Source: Eggerthellaceae bacterium UBA5906 (lineage in GTDB: Bacteria > Actinomycetota > Coriobacteriia > Coriobacteriales > Eggerthellaceae). From it: a stretch of 15,533 nt of DNA. Under the pieces are notes generated by a model, which saw only the letters and a program-made list of their open reading frames with translations, was not told where the DNA came from and ran no database searches. The stretch spans positions 1-15,533 of the forward strand of contig DJEE01000054.1 of assembly GCA_002431805.1 (NCBI GenBank), given 5' to 3'. Shown here in pieces: positions 1 through 7,266 of this stretch. Numbering within the stretch: position 1 is the first letter of the stretch; every line of letters begins with the position of its first letter. The translations under genes and the position numbers were made by a program.

Positions 1-27
1 GCCCTGCGGTGGAAGGGTTCTTTTTTT
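1..27 (+). terminator. Probable 3' part of an intrinsic terminator of an upstream gene
   Basis: A run of seven T (21-27) follows a short possible stem: CCCT at 2-5 pairs with AGGG at 14-17. The left arm may continue beyond the window edge. This would end transcription of the gene upstream of rnhB. No convincing protein tail is visible in bases 1-100 in any frame, although frame 1 stays open. Confidence 0.4.
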
Positions 28-136
28 GTTGGGCGGACATTCGCGGTTTGTTTGCAGGTTAGCATTGCTTGGCGGGCAACCGCACAGCTAAGGTGCGCTA
101 TGCTACATGCAAGTAGTATTGCGGGGAAGGCGAAGC

Positions 137-916
137 ATGGGACCTACGGTTGCGGAGATTAAAGAAAAGCTGCAACGTGCAGACGCGGCGGAGTTTGCCG
201 TGCTTGAGCGATCGCTGGTGGCTGATACGCGCAAAGGCGTTCGCAGTGCGGTGGAAACGGCGCGACGTCGTATAGCAGCGGAGCAGGCGGAGGCAAAGCG
301 TCTTGCAAACATGTACTCGTTCCAAGCTGAAGTTGCGGGCGGCAAGCTTGTTGTGGGGCTTGACGAGGTTGGCCGCGGCCCGCTTGCCGGTCCGCTGGCG
401 GTTGGTGCCGTGGTGCTGCCCGAGCAGCCGCACATCGCCGGGTTGAACGATTCGAAGCAGGTAAAGCCTGAGCGCCGCGAGGAAATTGCCGCGCAAATCA
501 AGGACGTTGCGCTTGCTTGGACCGTGCAGTACATCGAGCCAGCCGACATCGATGCTAACGGCATGACTGCTTCGCTTATCACGGCGTTTCGCAAGGCTGT
601 TCGCACAGTTGAAGCTGCGGGCATTGAGCCCGAGGTGGTGCTGCTTGACGGCAATCCGTTGCATATGGATTCGCGCGAGGTGAACGTGGTGAAAGGCGAC
701 GGAAAATGCGCATCTATTGCCGCGGCGTCCATCGTTGCGAAAGTCGAACGTGATGCGCTTATGTGCGAATACGCCCAACGCTATCCCGCTTACGATTTTG
801 CTTCCAATAAAGGGTATGCAAGCCCGGCCCACATCCAGGCTATTAAAGACTACGGCCTGTGCCCTATCCATCGCGTGTCGTTTTGCCATGCGTTTGTGCA
901 GGAATCGCTGTTTTAG
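137..916 (+). CDS. rnhB: Ribonuclease HII
   Basis: RNase HII nicks RNA-DNA hybrids and single ribonucleotides embedded in DNA. It acts in ribonucleotide excision repair and primer removal in the cytosol. The sequence carries all family blocks: GLDEVGRGPLAGP with catalytic Asp-Glu (76/77 in this frame), DSK, LLDGN with the third Asp (171), the KGDGKCASIAAASIVAKVERD region with the fourth Asp (206), and the C-terminal NKGYASPAHIQAI...HRVSF block. At 259 residues it is longer than the roughly 200-residue E. coli enzyme because of an N-terminal helical extension of about 70 residues, as in many Gram-positive RnhB proteins such as that of B. subtilis. I chose ATG 137 because GGGGAAGG (123-130) is a well-placed SD; ATG 107 in the same frame adds ten residues and is less well supported. 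It stands alone, ending about 330 bp before the yraN operon. Confidence 0.96.
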   Translation: MGPTVAEIKEKLQRADAAEFAVLERSLVADTRKGVRSAVETARRRIAAEQAEAKRLANMYSFQAEVAGGKLVVGLDEVGRGPLAGPLAVGAVVLPEQPHIAGLNDSKQVKPERREEIAAQIKDVALAWTVQYIEPADIDANGMTASLITAFRKAVRTVEAAGIEPEVVLLDGNPLHMDSREVNVVKGDGKCASIAAASIVAKVERDALMCEYAQRYPAYDFASNKGYASPAHIQAIKDYGLCPIHRVSFCHAFVQESLF

Positions 917-944
917 CGGGCGTTCTAGCTGCGTGTAAGGTGGG

Positions 945-983
945 CAAATGTGGCCAGCTCAGTATATGGGCTGGCCACATTTG
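945..983. terminator. Strong hairpin downstream of rnhB, probable terminator
   Basis: CAAATGTGGCCAGC (945-958) and GCTGGCCACATTTG (970-983) are perfect 14-bp complements around an 11-nt loop. The hairpin starts 28 bp after the rnhB stop. The stem ends in AAAT/ATTT, so either strand shows a short T-rich foot, but there is no long U-tract (ATTTGTTGCG follows). It may be a weak bidirectional terminator, an mRNA 3'-end stabiliser or a protein-binding palindrome. The AAATGTGGCC half resembles ATGTGGCCCACAT at 1052-1064. Confidence 0.55.
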
Positions 984-1026
984 TTGCGTGTGAGGCGTTC
1001 TAGGCGTTGGGACCACGCGTCGTGTG

Positions 1027-1073
1027 CTTCCTTGCTGCGACTGTAGATTCGATGTGGCCCACATACAAGGAAG
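1027..1073. repeat. Nested inverted repeats in the rnhB-yraN gap
   Basis: CTTCCTTG (1027-1034) is the perfect inverse of CAAGGAAG (1066-1073). Between them lies a second near-perfect palindrome, ATGTGG (1052-1057) and CCACAT (1059-1064). It could form a branched RNA or be an operator. No T-tract follows, so it is not a terminator. The rest of 984-1118 holds nothing else I recognise. Confidence 0.35.
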
Positions 1074-1118
1074 AGGTGCGCCGGTAGATTGCAAGGCCTC
1101 TGCAAGATAAAGGTTTTA

Positions 1119-1211
1119 ATGAAGGAAGATTCAGGTGCATTGGCGTGTTGCATTTCTGCAAGGTTTGAGCTGTTTTGTGCGGTTATATCTGCAAAAGATG
1201 CGCAAGGTTAG
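1119..1211 (+). CDS. Possible 30-residue small ORF upstream of yraN
   Basis: An ATG at 1119 is preceded by AAAGG (1109-1113, five-base spacer). It opens a 30-codon frame ending in TAG at 1209-1211, 36 bp before the yraN start. The predicted peptide begins MKEDSGALACC and contains three Cys and no obvious membrane helix. It matches no leader peptide I know. It could be a real small protein, a translated leader coupled to yraN, or chance. Confidence 0.25.
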   Translation: MKEDSGALACCISARFELFCAVISAKDAQG

Positions 1212-1247
1212 CTTGCTAAGGTTGGTGATGGCTGAGAAAGGAGAGCT

Positions 1248-1913
1248 ATGACCAACCCCGATTATGCGCAGTGTGGCGCACGTGCAACTCGGAAGAGAAC
1301 ACTGAGACAACCTTCGCGCACGCAGCAGGGCGAATTGTCGTCAAAATCTGCAAGCGCATCGAACGCATTGACGCTTGCGTCAGACAATCAACAGGCGTCG
1401 CCAGATTCGCTTTCTGCGCAAAAACGCGGCGACGCATTGCGAAACGGCTCCGCGACGGCTTGCCCTGTTCGCTCGGACCGTGCGAGGAAGGTGGCGGCGC
1501 GCAGTGCGGCTCCTGTTGCGAAAAACCCGGCGGACAGGCGCAAGAAGATGGGTGTTCGGAATAAGCAGATTGGTTGCGAAGGGGAGAACCTTGCGGCAAA
1601 CTTTTTGGTGAATCGCGGATACGAAATCATCGCGCGCAACTGGTCGTGCGCGGCGGGCGAAGCGGATATCATCGCGCGAGACGCTGATACGCTGGTGTTC
1701 GTAGAGGTGAAAACGCGCACGAGCATCGAAAAGGGTTTGCCAAGCGATGCCGTTGATCAGCGTAAACGAGGAAAATACGAACGGATAGCAACCTATTTCA
1801 CCCAACGATTCGAAGCTGACAGCATCCCTATTCGCTTTGACGTGATATCGGTGCTCATGAAAGAAGATAGGGCAACGCTGCGGCATCACATCAACGCGTT
1901 TGGGGTGGCGTGA
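1248..1913 (+). CDS. YraN/UPF0102 family endonuclease-like protein with long N-terminal tail
   Basis: The C-terminal 120 residues (101-221) are a typical UPF0102 domain, a PD-(D/E)xK nuclease-like fold. Visible features are GCEGENLAANFLVNRGYEI, GEADII (Glu138, Asp140) and FVEVKTR (Glu153, Lys155), the expected metal-site pattern. The family's biological role is poorly defined; genes of this family often sit beside rnhB, yifB and dprA, as here. The first 100 residues are a basic, Ser/Ala/Arg-rich, probably disordered tail that the usual roughly 120-residue family members lack. The long start is favoured by a strong SD (AAAGGAG, 1237-1243) before ATG 1248. An internal ATG at 1548 lies exactly at the conserved domain but has only a weak upstream AAGAAG. 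The stop overlaps the next start (TGATG), so translation of yifB is probably coupled. Confidence 0.88.
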   Translation: MTNPDYAQCGARATRKRTLRQPSRTQQGELSSKSASASNALTLASDNQQASPDSLSAQKRGDALRNGSATACPVRSDRARKVAARSAAPVAKNPADRRKKMGVRNKQIGCEGENLAANFLVNRGYEIIARNWSCAAGEADIIARDADTLVFVEVKTRTSIEKGLPSDAVDQRKRGKYERIATYFTQRFEADSIPIRFDVISVLMKEDRATLRHHINAFGVA

Positions 1914-3412
1914 TGGCTGCGGCGTCGTGCGTGGTGCGTGCGGCAACGCTGCGCGGCGTGCAGGCTGTTCCCGTGGACGTTGAAGTGTGCATCTCAAACG
2001 GCATGCCGGGCTTTTCCATCGTTGGCATGGGTGATGCTTCGGTGCAAGAATCTCGTGAACGTGTGCGTGCCGCCTTGCGCGCGTGCGGATTTACCATGCC
2101 CAACAGCAAAGTGGTGGTGAACCTTGCCCCTGGCGCGCTGCGCAAGACCGGTTCGGGGTTCGATTTGCCTATTGCAGTGGGCCTGCTGTGCGCTACGGCG
2201 CAAATCAACCCGCAGATTTCGGAAGATTATTTGTTCGTGGGGGAGTTGTCGCTAAATGGAGCGGTGCGTCCTGTGCCGGGCCTGCTCGCGTATGCGTTGT
2301 GCGCGAAACAGCTTGGCTTGCCGCTTGCCAGTGCCCAGGAAGACGGTGCGGGTGCTGTTGAGGGCCTTGAGCGGCGCATCGTGGGCGGGTTATCAGATTT
2401 ACGTACGGGCGATTTTGCTCGGTTGAGCGCCGGTAACCGACATACACCGGCTTCCGAAAAGGACTTCAGGGACATTGCCGGGCACGACATGGCGAAACGC
2501 GCGTTTCAGATTGCTGCAGCGGGAGGCCATGGCGTGCTTATGATGGGGCCGCCCGGCTCGGGTAAAACAATGCTGGCCTCGCGCTTACCTTCCATCTTGC
2601 CGCCGCTGTCGCGTGAAGAGGCGCTGGAAACCGCGGTAATCCATTCGGTTGCCGGTGAAGATGTTGCGGCCGAGCTTGCGGGCATTCGGCCGTTTTGCGC
2701 CCCTCATCACAGTGCAAGCTTAGCGGGCTTGGTGGGCGGCGGTTCTCCACCGCGCCCGGGCGCAATCTCGCTTGCCCATAACGGCGTGCTGTTTTTGGAC
2801 GAGCTGCCTGAGTTTGCGCCATCGGTGTTGCAGGGTATTCGGCAACCTATGGAATCGGGAGAGGTGGTGGTCACGCGCGCCGATGGGAGCGTGAAATTTC
2901 CCGCACGGTTCATGCTGGTAGCCGCTGCAAACCCGTGTCCTTGCGGACATTTTGGCGACCGTCAGCGCACGTGCACCTGCACGCAGCGGCAAATCAGCAC
3001 GTATCAAGGCCGCATCGGTGGTCCGGTGCTCGATCGCATTGACGTGCATATCGATGTGGCGCGCATCGAGCCGGGGCAGGTGCTGGCAACAGGCCATGGT
3101 ACGTCTTCGGCACAGCTGCGCGAAGGCGTTATGGCTGCGCGCGAGTACTCAACGTGGCGGCGCGCGCACACGGGCATCGACGAGCGCGGCGCCTCAACAG
3201 AAGTGCTGGTGCGGGCTTGCAATTTAGTGAAGCGCGACGCGACATTCTTCGAGTCCATCGCCACGAAAAGCAACATGAGCGGTCGGGCCATCATGCGCAC
3301 GCTGGCGCTGTCGCGTACCATCGCCGACATGGAGCAGGCCGCCTCAGTAGGGCATGATCACATCTGCGAAGCGGTTGGGTTTAGGCTGCGAGAAGGGGGT
3401 GTGCGCTCATGA
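1913..3412 (+). CDS. YifB/ComM family AAA+ ATPase (Mg-chelatase-like)
   Basis: This 499-residue protein has the three-part YifB/ComM layout: an N-terminal ChlI/S5-like domain (to about 170, with GFDLPIAVG), an AAA+ core and a C-terminal Mg-chelatase-type domain (about 400-495). The core shows Walker A GPPGSGKT (about 212-219), APHHSAS (about 263-269), Walker B VLFLDE (about 292-297) and a Cys-rich NPCPCG...CTC segment (about 340-356) that probably binds zinc. ComM in Gram-negatives is a hexameric branch-migration helicase that helps integrate single-stranded DNA during natural transformation; B. subtilis-type organisms generally lack it. The start is ATG 1913 (GTG 1910 is one codon upstream) with a GGGGTGG SD inside yraN. 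Its end overlaps dprA by ATGA. The adjacent dprA supports a role in DNA uptake or recombination. Confidence 0.95.
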   Translation: MAAASCVVRAATLRGVQAVPVDVEVCISNGMPGFSIVGMGDASVQESRERVRAALRACGFTMPNSKVVVNLAPGALRKTGSGFDLPIAVGLLCATAQINPQISEDYLFVGELSLNGAVRPVPGLLAYALCAKQLGLPLASAQEDGAGAVEGLERRIVGGLSDLRTGDFARLSAGNRHTPASEKDFRDIAGHDMAKRAFQIAAAGGHGVLMMGPPGSGKTMLASRLPSILPPLSREEALETAVIHSVAGEDVAAELAGIRPFCAPHHSASLAGLVGGGSPPRPGAISLAHNGVLFLDELPEFAPSVLQGIRQPMESGEVVVTRADGSVKFPARFMLVAAANPCPCGHFGDRQRTCTCTQRQISTYQGRIGGPVLDRIDVHIDVARIEPGQVLATGHGTSSAQLREGVMAAREYSTWRRAHTGIDERGASTEVLVRACNLVKRDATFFESIATKSNMSGRAIMRTLALSRTIADMEQAASVGHDHICEAVGFRLREGGVRS

Positions 3413-4356
3413 GCGCGCGTAGCGGTTGCGTGCATCACCTTGAGGGGCCACGGTACGTGTTGCGTCCCGGAGACGCGTTGTTTCCGGCTGCTTTGCGCTC
3501 TATCCCTCGGCCGCCAAAGGCGTTGTACGTGTTAGGCGACCCTGCGGCGTTGCAGGAGGGGCTTGCGGTGGTTGGAGCGCGCAAAGCCACGCCATACGGG
3601 CTCGGCCTTGCACAAAGGTTCGCAAGGTTGGCCGCGGCGCGCGGCGTTGCCATCATATCGGGTGGAGCGTACGGCTGCGATGCGGCCGCGCATGAAGCGG
3701 CGCTTGCCGCAGGTGCGCCTACGGTGGCGTTTTTAGGCGGCGGGTGCGATATGCCGTATCCGGCGCGGCACGTCGGCCTGTTCGAGCGCATTGCGGCTGC
3801 GGGCGGGGCGGTGGTGTCTGAGCATCCTTGGGAGGCGCCGCCGCTGCCGCAACAGTTTCGCACGCGCAATCGACTTATCGCGGGCTTGGCGCGTGCGACG
3901 CTTATCGTTGAGGCAGGGCTTCCTTCGGGCACGTTTTCAACGGCCGATGAGGCCTTGGCGGCAAATCGGGATGTGCTGGTGGTGCCGGGAGCCATAACCT
4001 CGCCGTATTCGCGCGGCGCAAATCGGCTGCTGTACCAAGGTGCCACGCCGGTGGTGGACGATGAGTCGTTTTCCGATGTGCTGTTCAGCCTGTTCGGCTG
4101 CTTAAAACAGGAATCATTCACGCAAGGCGCTTCTGAAGGCACGCAGTCTTCGCGCGCGCGGCAACGGCAACTTGAAGATCCGCTTGCCGCTGCGCTATCG
4201 GCGCAGCCGCTTGGTATGGAAGAGCTGTACGACTTGGCAAGCCGTCACTGCGGAAGGCAAAACCCGCGTTCATGGCTAATGGGCAGGTTGGCCGAAGGTG
4301 AAAAGGAGGGGTTGTTCGCGCGCTATCCTGATGGGCGTTGGGGCCCGTGCGCCTAG
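3409..4356 (+). CDS. dprA: DNA processing protein DprA
   Basis: DprA binds incoming single-stranded DNA and loads RecA during natural transformation. The Rossmann-like core is clear in this 315-residue protein: PGDALFPAAL...ALYVLGD (about 20-44), VVGARKATPYG (54-64), SGGAYGCDAAAH (84-95), FRTRNRLIAGL (150-160) and GANRLL (about 203-208). A C-terminal winged-helix-like segment (about 235-315) resembles the DML1-type domain. The N-terminal SAM-like domain of longer DprA proteins seems missing, because the conserved GD-x-x-[YF]P motif begins near residue 20. The start ATG overlaps the yifB stop (ATGA), with SD AAGGGGG at 3393-3399. In many Firmicutes topA follows dprA; here trmFO follows directly. 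Confidence 0.95.
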   Translation: MSARSGCVHHLEGPRYVLRPGDALFPAALRSIPRPPKALYVLGDPAALQEGLAVVGARKATPYGLGLAQRFARLAAARGVAIISGGAYGCDAAAHEAALAAGAPTVAFLGGGCDMPYPARHVGLFERIAAAGGAVVSEHPWEAPPLPQQFRTRNRLIAGLARATLIVEAGLPSGTFSTADEALAANRDVLVVPGAITSPYSRGANRLLYQGATPVVDDESFSDVLFSLFGCLKQESFTQGASEGTQSSRARQRQLEDPLAAALSAQPLGMEELYDLASRHCGRQNPRSWLMGRLAEGEKEGLFARYPDGRWGPCA

Positions 4357-4360
4357 CTTC

Positions 4361-4369
4361 TGGTATGCT
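4361..4369 (+). promoter_or_regulatory. Extended -10 element just upstream of trmFO
   Basis: TGGTATGCT fits an extended -10 (TGn plus TATGCT, four of six matches to TATAAT). It ends 7 bp before ATG 4377, so the predicted transcript starts at or next to the start codon. No SD precedes that ATG, consistent with a leaderless mRNA. No good -35 is seen. It overlaps only the 5 bp after the dprA stop. Confidence 0.4.
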
Positions 4370-4376
4370 GTGCCTC

Positions 4377-5789
4377 ATGGAAAACATGAAACATATCACT
4401 ATCGTTGGCGGCGGTTTGGCCGGAAGCGAAGCGGCGCTTACGCTTGCGAACCTTGGTTTTGCCGTCAAGCTGTACGAAATGCGTCCGGTAAAAGAAACTG
4501 CCGTGCACAAAACGGGGCTGTGCGGCGAGCTTGTATGCTCGAACAGCCTGAAAAGCACAAAGCCCGACAGCGCTGCGGGCATGTTGAAAGCCGAGCTTGC
4601 GGCATTAGGCTCGCAGGTATATGCGGTAGCGCGCACGCATGCCGTGCCTGCAGGCGGTGCACTAGCCGTCGACCGCGATGCGTTTGCGGGCGACATCACT
4701 CGAAGGATTCAAGCTCACCCCAACATCGTGCTGCTGCACGAAGAGGTTGTCAGCATCCGCGATACGTGTGCCTGCGCTGACGCAGTGGTGCTGGCGTCGG
4801 GGCCGCTTACCTCAGATGCGCTGGCGCAGTCGCTTGAGCAGCTCACGGGCAAAGACCACCTGGCGTTTTACGACGCCGCCGCGCCAATCGTCATGGCTGA
4901 TTCGCTGGATAGGGGAAAGCTGTTCCGGCAAAGCCGCTACGAAGATGCAACAGGTGATGCGGGTGATTATCTGAACGCCCCGTTTTCACGCGAGGAATAC
5001 GAGGCGTTCATTGGTGAACTGGTTGCTGCTGATCGCGTCATTCGCCGCGATTTCGAAACCCGCGACCTGTTTCAGGCATGTCAGCCCATTGAGGAGATTG
5101 CCCGCAAAGGCGTGGATGCTCCACGCTTTGGCACGCTTAAACCCGTGGGGCTGACTGACCCTGCAACGGGGCGTCGTCCGTGGGCGGCGTTGCAGCTGCG
5201 CGCTGAAGATGCGCATGGCGAAAGTTACAACCTGGTTGGCTTCCAAACCAACTTGACGTTTCCGGAGCAAAAGCGCGTGTTCCGCATGATTCCGGGGCTT
5301 GAACAGGCGGAATTTGCGCGTTTCGGCGTTATGCATCGCAATACGTTCATCAACGCGCCCGAGCTGCTTACGCCGCAGCTGCAGCTACGTTCAACCGTGG
5401 GCGCGGACGTGCCGGTGTTCGTTGCCGGGCAGCTTGCAGGCACGGAAGGATACTGCGAGGCCATTCGCTCGGGCTTGCACGCGGCGTTTGCCGTTGCCGC
5501 TTTGCTGCGGGGCGTTGCGGCACCGCAGCTGCCGAAGCAAACGGCGTTCGGCGCGCTTGTGGCATATGCCACGAACCCGGAAACGGTTGATTACCAGCCC
5601 ATGCACGTGAACTTTGGCATTATGGAGCCGCTTGCGCACCACATTCGCAACAAGCGCGAACGCTACGCCGCCTATGCGCAACGTGGTGCCGAAGCGCTGC
5701 AAGCATACCGCGAAGAGCTTGCGCAATGCGGGTTGCTAAGGGCTGGTGCAACGCAATCTGACGCCATCGAGGCAAACGATGACGCGTAA
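4377..5789 (+). CDS. trmFO: Methylenetetrahydrofolate-tRNA-(uracil-5-)-methyltransferase TrmFO
   Basis: TrmFO makes m5U54 in the tRNA T-loop, using 5,10-methylenetetrahydrofolate as carbon donor and FAD. The 470-residue protein starts with the FAD-binding motif ITIVGGGLAGSEAA (about 7-20) and has ELVCSNSLKS with conserved Cys54. The second family cysteine lies in FQACQPIEEIA (Cys235), and the FAD-closing AGQLAGTEGYCEAIRSGLHA is at about 350-369. These match the catalytic cysteines described for the B. subtilis enzyme. The length is slightly above the usual 435-450. I chose ATG 4377, which gives MENMKHITIVGGG; ATG 4386 (MKHITIV) is equally possible and has GGAA six bases upstream. No proper SD exists for 4377, and a -10-like box suggests leaderless expression. 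It lies 20 bp after dprA and overlaps the recombinase gene by 11 bp. Confidence 0.95.
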   Translation: MENMKHITIVGGGLAGSEAALTLANLGFAVKLYEMRPVKETAVHKTGLCGELVCSNSLKSTKPDSAAGMLKAELAALGSQVYAVARTHAVPAGGALAVDRDAFAGDITRRIQAHPNIVLLHEEVVSIRDTCACADAVVLASGPLTSDALAQSLEQLTGKDHLAFYDAAAPIVMADSLDRGKLFRQSRYEDATGDAGDYLNAPFSREEYEAFIGELVAADRVIRRDFETRDLFQACQPIEEIARKGVDAPRFGTLKPVGLTDPATGRRPWAALQLRAEDAHGESYNLVGFQTNLTFPEQKRVFRMIPGLEQAEFARFGVMHRNTFINAPELLTPQLQLRSTVGADVPVFVAGQLAGTEGYCEAIRSGLHAAFAVAALLRGVAAPQLPKQTAFGALVAYATNPETVDYQPMHVNFGIMEPLAHHIRNKRERYAAYAQRGAEALQAYREELAQCGLLRAGATQSDAIEANDDA

Positions 5790-6777
5790 AACTGCAGTTC
5801 AACACGGCGTTGGTGACCTTTCGCAGCCGTGCCAAGATTTGCCTGAGGCGTCAAGCGGCAGCGACATCGCTTGCCTTATCGAACGATTTGCGATTGCCTA
5901 TAAAGCCGAGCACAACAGCTCGGAGAACACATTGCGCGCGTATCACATCGATTTGTCGGATTACGCGGCATGGGCGCAGCGTGTAGGCGTTGATGCGCTG
6001 CATCCTACGCATCGGCAGCTTCGCCGTTATTTAAGCCAGCTTGAGCAGGCGCAGTACGCGCGCAGCACCATTAATCGCAGGCTTTCAGCTTTGCGCACGT
6101 TTTTCCAATGGCTTAACGTGTCCGGTATTGTGTCCGAAGATCCGGCGAGCGCACTTTCGGGCCCCAAGCAGCCGCAGCGCCTGCCGCATCATATTCGCCC
6201 GGAAGACATGGTGAAGCTGCTCGGTGTGTACGCGAAGCGCGTTGACGCCGACGGGCAGGATGCGCGCACGCCTGCCGAAATGCGCAATCAGGCGTTGCTG
6301 GAGTTTTTATACGCGTGCGGTGCGCGTATCTCCGAGGCGTCCGGGTTGCAGCTTTCCGCCGTTGATTTCGATGCGGGGTATTGCAAAGTGGTGGGCAAAG
6401 GCAGCAAAGAGCGCATCGTCCCGCTGCACGACTTGGCCTTGCGCAGCATGCGCACGTACTTGCTGGTAGCGCGACCGAAGCTTGTCGCGGGTAAGGCGTG
6501 TCCGTACTTCTTCGTTTCAACGCGCGGGAACCAGATGGGCCCCGACGCCATGCGCAAGATGTTCAAGCAAGCGCTTGCGGCTGCCGGTTTGCCCGCAACC
6601 ATAACGCCGCATGATATGCGCCATACGTTTGCCACCGATGTGCTGGCGGGCGGTGCGGACTTGCGCAGCGTACAGGAAATGCTTGGGCACGCCAGCTTGT
6701 CCACGACGCAGCTGTACACGCATACCACTCCCGAACGCCTTGAATGCGAGCATCGGCGCGCCCATCCTCGGGGGTAG
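5779..6777 (+). CDS. xerC: XerC-type tyrosine recombinase
   Basis: This 332-residue tyrosine recombinase probably resolves chromosome dimers at dif with a XerD partner. An N-terminal core-binding SAM-like domain (about 30-125: ENTLRAYHIDLSDYAAWA, then STINRRLSALRTFFQWL) precedes the catalytic domain. All active-site residues are present: Arg183 (ACGARISE), Lys207 (VVGKGSKER), His278 and Arg281 (HDMRHTF), His304 (LGHASLST) and Tyr313 (QLYTHT). The end, ERLECEHRRAHPRG, is typical of Xer proteins, not of phage integrases. ATG 5779 is chosen for GAGG at 5769-5772 (6-base spacer) and lies inside the trmFO end. trmFO-xerC (codV) adjacency is known in Firmicutes, which favours XerC over XerD, although sequence alone does not settle it. 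It ends the operon, facing a convergent gene 28 bp away; I see no terminator. Confidence 0.9.
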   Translation: MTRKTAVQHGVGDLSQPCQDLPEASSGSDIACLIERFAIAYKAEHNSSENTLRAYHIDLSDYAAWAQRVGVDALHPTHRQLRRYLSQLEQAQYARSTINRRLSALRTFFQWLNVSGIVSEDPASALSGPKQPQRLPHHIRPEDMVKLLGVYAKRVDADGQDARTPAEMRNQALLEFLYACGARISEASGLQLSAVDFDAGYCKVVGKGSKERIVPLHDLALRSMRTYLLVARPKLVAGKACPYFFVSTRGNQMGPDAMRKMFKQALAAAGLPATITPHDMRHTFATDVLAGGADLRSVQEMLGHASLSTTQLYTHTTPERLECEHRRAHPRG

Positions 6778-6805
6778 TGTGCGTGTTTCGCGTTGCTTTC
6801 TCTAA

Positions 6806-7150
6806 CTATTTCCCAAGCAAGTGGCGTATGGCTGCAATGGGGTGTTTCGTGAGCATGCGCGGGCCGCTGTAGCGCATAACGGTGCGGATTCGTTCGCGCA
6901 TTTCGGGCTTGTAGCAGTGATTTTCGCAGGCGTCGCAGCTGGTTTTCACGTCCATTTTTCGGCATCGCCGCGTGCGCAGCGCGGCGTATTCGTCAAGCTT
7001 GGCGCATGCTTCGCAAACGGGTTCGCCGCACACGCTGGTGCATGAACGCTCGGCAGTACCGTGATTGCCTTTGCAGTACAGCGCAATCATCTGCGAAACC
7101 GTTTTCTCTTCACGTGCGCGGCGTTTTGCTATGCGTGGCGAATCTTGCAT
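6806..7150 (-). CDS. YgbA_NO family cysteine-rich protein (nitrosative-stress-associated family)
   Basis: This 114-residue protein matches the YgbA family in pattern: EEKTVSQMIALYCKGNHG near the N-terminus, CEACAKLDEYAALR (46-59), SCDACENHCYKPEMRE (71-86) and the signature RYSGPRMLTKHPIAAIRHLL (93-112). Nine cysteines (26, 37, 41, 46, 49, 63, 72, 75, 79), several in CxxC spacing, suggest a bound metal or iron-sulfur centre; this is inference. In enteric bacteria ygbA is induced by nitric oxide through NsrR; the biochemical role is unclear. The start has GGAG 8 bases upstream. The gene lies convergent to xerC, and a terminator insulates it from the gene upstream. No NsrR or FNR-like box was recognised in the roughly 45 bp before it. 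Confidence 0.85.
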   Translation of the reverse strand: MQDSPRIAKRRAREEKTVSQMIALYCKGNHGTAERSCTSVCGEPVCEACAKLDEYAALRTRRCRKMDVKTSCDACENHCYKPEMRERIRTVMRYSGPRMLTKHPIAAIRHLLGK

Positions 7151-7186
7151 GCTTGGGCTCCTATCTGCTCAAAGAATACCCAGGAT

Positions 7187-7219
7187 AACAAAAACGCCGC
7201 CTGCGGTTTGCAGGCGGCG
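7187..7219 (-). terminator. Rho-independent terminator of the membrane-protein gene
   Basis: Read on the minus strand, a perfect 10-bp GC-rich stem (7219-7210 with 7204-7195, loop AAACC) is followed by TTTTTGTT. It lies 48 bp past the stop of the minus-strand gene at 7267-8040 and before ygbA, so the two minus genes are probably separate transcription units. Confidence 0.85.
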
Positions 7220-7266
7220 CGGGCAATTCCATAGTTCTTCCCCAGGCAAGGCTTGAGGCCGGTGTT

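Noticed and set aside
1271..1611. Alternative plus-strand frames within the yraN N-terminal region
   Set aside because: They lack SD sites and recognisable motifs; the yraN frame has the strong SD and continues into the conserved domain.
5779..6777. Phage or integrative-element integrase
   Set aside because: It overlaps trmFO in a housekeeping operon, has Xer-like size and C-terminus, and no tRNA, att repeats or phage genes are nearby.
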